Shown: positions 62,972-64,000 of the stretch, piece by piece
How the letters are laid out: each line of letters begins with the position of its first letter
Numbering within the stretch: position 1 is the first letter of the stretch
From: Pseudoalteromonas rubra
GTDB lineage: Bacteria; Pseudomonadota; Gammaproteobacteria; Enterobacterales; Alteromonadaceae
DNA length: 64,000 bases
Direction: 5' to 3'
Assembly: GCF_005887115.1 (NCBI RefSeq)
Contig: NZ_PNCJ01000041.1
Location: forward strand, 1 to 64,000
Position numbers and translations under genes: made by a program
Notes under the pieces: generated by a model
Database searches by the model: none
The model's input: only the letters and a program-made list of their open reading frames with translations
Told to the model about the DNA's origin: nothing

Positions 62972-63705
62972 TGAAAAAGCTACTGATTGGTTTATTCGCA
63001 TTGCTGCCTACCTTTGCAATGGCAGCCGGTCCATCGGTTCCTTTACTGGAAGCGAACCATGACCTGACTGATAATGCGTCTTTGCAACGCGGTGCTAAGT
63101 TGTTCATGAACTACTGCCTGGGTTGTCACCAGATGCAGTATCAGCGTTATGAGCGTACGTTCCGCGATATCGGTATCCCGGTTGAGATTGGTAAAGAAAC
63201 CCTGATTTTTGATGACTCAAAAGTGGGTGGTCACATTCTTAACGCAATGGACACTGATGACGCTGCAAAATGGTTTGGTGCTGCGCCACCAGATCTGACT
63301 TTGGTCGCACGTGTACGTGGTGCTGACTGGGTATATACTTACCTGAAGTCGTTCTACGTTGACGAAAGCCGTCCGTTTGGTGTAAATAACTCAGTGTTCC
63401 CACTGGTTGGTATGCCACACGTTCTGCAGGAGTTGCAAGGTGTGCCTACTGCGGAATTTGAAGAAGTAGAAGAGCACGGCGTAAAAGTTCAGAAAGTGAA
63501 AAGCATCACAACTGATGGCTCAGGTGAGCTAAGCGCGGATGAATATGATCAGGCGGTTCGTGACCTGACTAACTTCCTGGCTTATGTTGGTGAACCTTCA
63601 CGCCTTCAATCAGAAGCACTAGGTATTAAGGTACTTGGCTTCCTGGTTATCTTCTTCATTCTGGCATTCCTGCTGAAGAAAGAATACTGGAGAGATGTCC
63701 ATTAA
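62968..63705 (+). CDS. petC: Cytochrome c1 subunit of complex III
   Basis: 245 residues: signal peptide (LLIGLFALLPTFAMAA), haem c motif CLGCH (about 50-54), a sixth-ligand Met in FPLVGMPHVL (about 150), and a C-terminal membrane anchor (about 217-235). It passes electrons from the Rieske protein to a soluble cytochrome c. Last gene of petABC; followed by a terminator. Confidence 0.96.
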   Translation: MMKKLLIGLFALLPTFAMAAGPSVPLLEANHDLTDNASLQRGAKLFMNYCLGCHQMQYQRYERTFRDIGIPVEIGKETLIFDDSKVGGHILNAMDTDDAAKWFGAAPPDLTLVARVRGADWVYTYLKSFYVDESRPFGVNNSVFPLVGMPHVLQELQGVPTAEFEEVEEHGVKVQKVKSITTDGSGELSADEYDQAVRDLTNFLAYVGEPSRLQSEALGIKVLGFLVIFFILAFLLKKEYWRDVH

Positions 63706-63729
63706 TCTGGACACTTACCAGCAATTGAT

Positions 63730-63762
63730 GCAATAGGGGCTTAAGCCCCTATTGCTGTTTTT
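63730..63762 (+). terminator. Rho-independent terminator of petABC
   Basis: An eleven-base-pair perfect stem (63730-63740 with 63745-63755; loop TTAA) followed by TGTTTTTAT. Confidence 0.9.
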
Positions 63763-63832
63763 ATCGATTTTATTACATAAAATTGGTATTAAAGTGATGT
63801 TATTACTTTGTCATTAATTTATGGAGGTAGGC

Positions 63833-64000
63833 ATGGCCGTTGCTGCCAATAAGCGCCCTGTTATGACTCTTTTCTCCGGTGCAAACTGTATGTACAGCCA
63901 TCAGGTTCGTATCGTATTGGCCGAGAAAGGGGTAAGTGTCGATATTCATCTGGCCGAAAAGGACAACTTGCCAGAGGCACTACATGAGATTAACCCTTAT
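63833..64000 (+). CDS. sspA: Stringent starvation protein A, N-terminal part (cut by window end)
   Basis: The first 56 residues of SspA, beginning MAVAANKRPVMTLFSGANC with a glutathione-transferase-like thioredoxin fold. SspA binds RNA polymerase and acts in stationary phase and acid tolerance. A GGAGG ribosome binding site at 63823-63827 supports the ATG at 63833. It follows petABC, as in many gammaproteobacteria; the rest of the gene, and probably sspB, lies beyond the window. Confidence 0.95.
   Translation, partial: MAVAANKRPVMTLFSGANCMYSHQVRIVLAEKGVSVDIHLAEKDNLPEALHEINPY

Overview
The window looks like a contiguous piece of a marine gammaproteobacterial chromosome, most likely Pseudoalteromonas or a close relative in the Alteromonadales. 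This is an inference from protein sequence character, moderate GC content and gene order; no database search was possible. Almost every gene can be placed in a known family and there is no prophage, integron, CRISPR array or complete insertion sequence. It is a housekeeping region dominated by cell-envelope genes.

Layout. 1-370: the 3' tail of a 5S rRNA gene, its terminator, a second degenerate 5S tail and a second terminator mark the end of an rRNA operon. 370-13000: mostly single genes, including a TRIC/UPF0126 channel, the ComM/YifB ATPase, two orphan response regulators (one PhoB-like, one REC-EAL), a secreted S9 peptidase, an M50 membrane protease, an AtoE-type transporter, an AEC transporter, yacL, a 2OG-Fe(II) oxygenase and a hotdog thioesterase. 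13000-20300: an unknown membrane protein whose 3' end is duplicated in tandem, uvrA with a LexA box, a periplasmic binding protein, a YajR-type MFS carrier and ssb. 20340-22770: a PadR regulator, an orphan permease-prefix membrane protein and a serine hydrolase, with two palindromes in front. 23000-38600: a CsrD-like degenerate GGDEF/EAL protein, a PLP enzyme, a PEGA/SUMF1 protein, then mreBCD-maf-rng-yhdP-nit2-tldD. 38650-40710: darP (yjgA) divergent from pmbA, so both halves of the TldD/TldE protease lie close together.

40738-50029 is one long leftward block read yrbG-kdsD-kdsC-lptC-lptA-lptB-rpoN-hpf-ptsN-rapZ-npr-mgtE: Kdo synthesis, LPS transport, sigma-54 and the nitrogen PTS. Divergent from it, 50258-54916 carries mlaFEDCB-ibaG-murA for outer-membrane lipid asymmetry and the first step of peptidoglycan synthesis. 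Then come degS and degQ (periplasmic quality control), zapG and zapE (envelope growth and division), rplM-rpsI, petABC (cytochrome bc1 complex) and the start of sspA.

Together the genes cover cell shape (MreBCD), LPS and lipid trafficking (Lpt, Mla, YhdP), peptidoglycan (MurA), envelope stress (DegS/DegQ) and respiration (PetABC). Much of the order from mreB to sspA corresponds to genes that are also near each other in Escherichia coli, here more compactly joined. I found no convincing previously undescribed system. The best leads are the tandem duplication of a gene's 3' coding end at 13066-13292, the PadR cassette with a stand-alone permease-prefix protein, the catalytically degenerate CsrD homologue, and the two-gene insertion between csrD and mreB.
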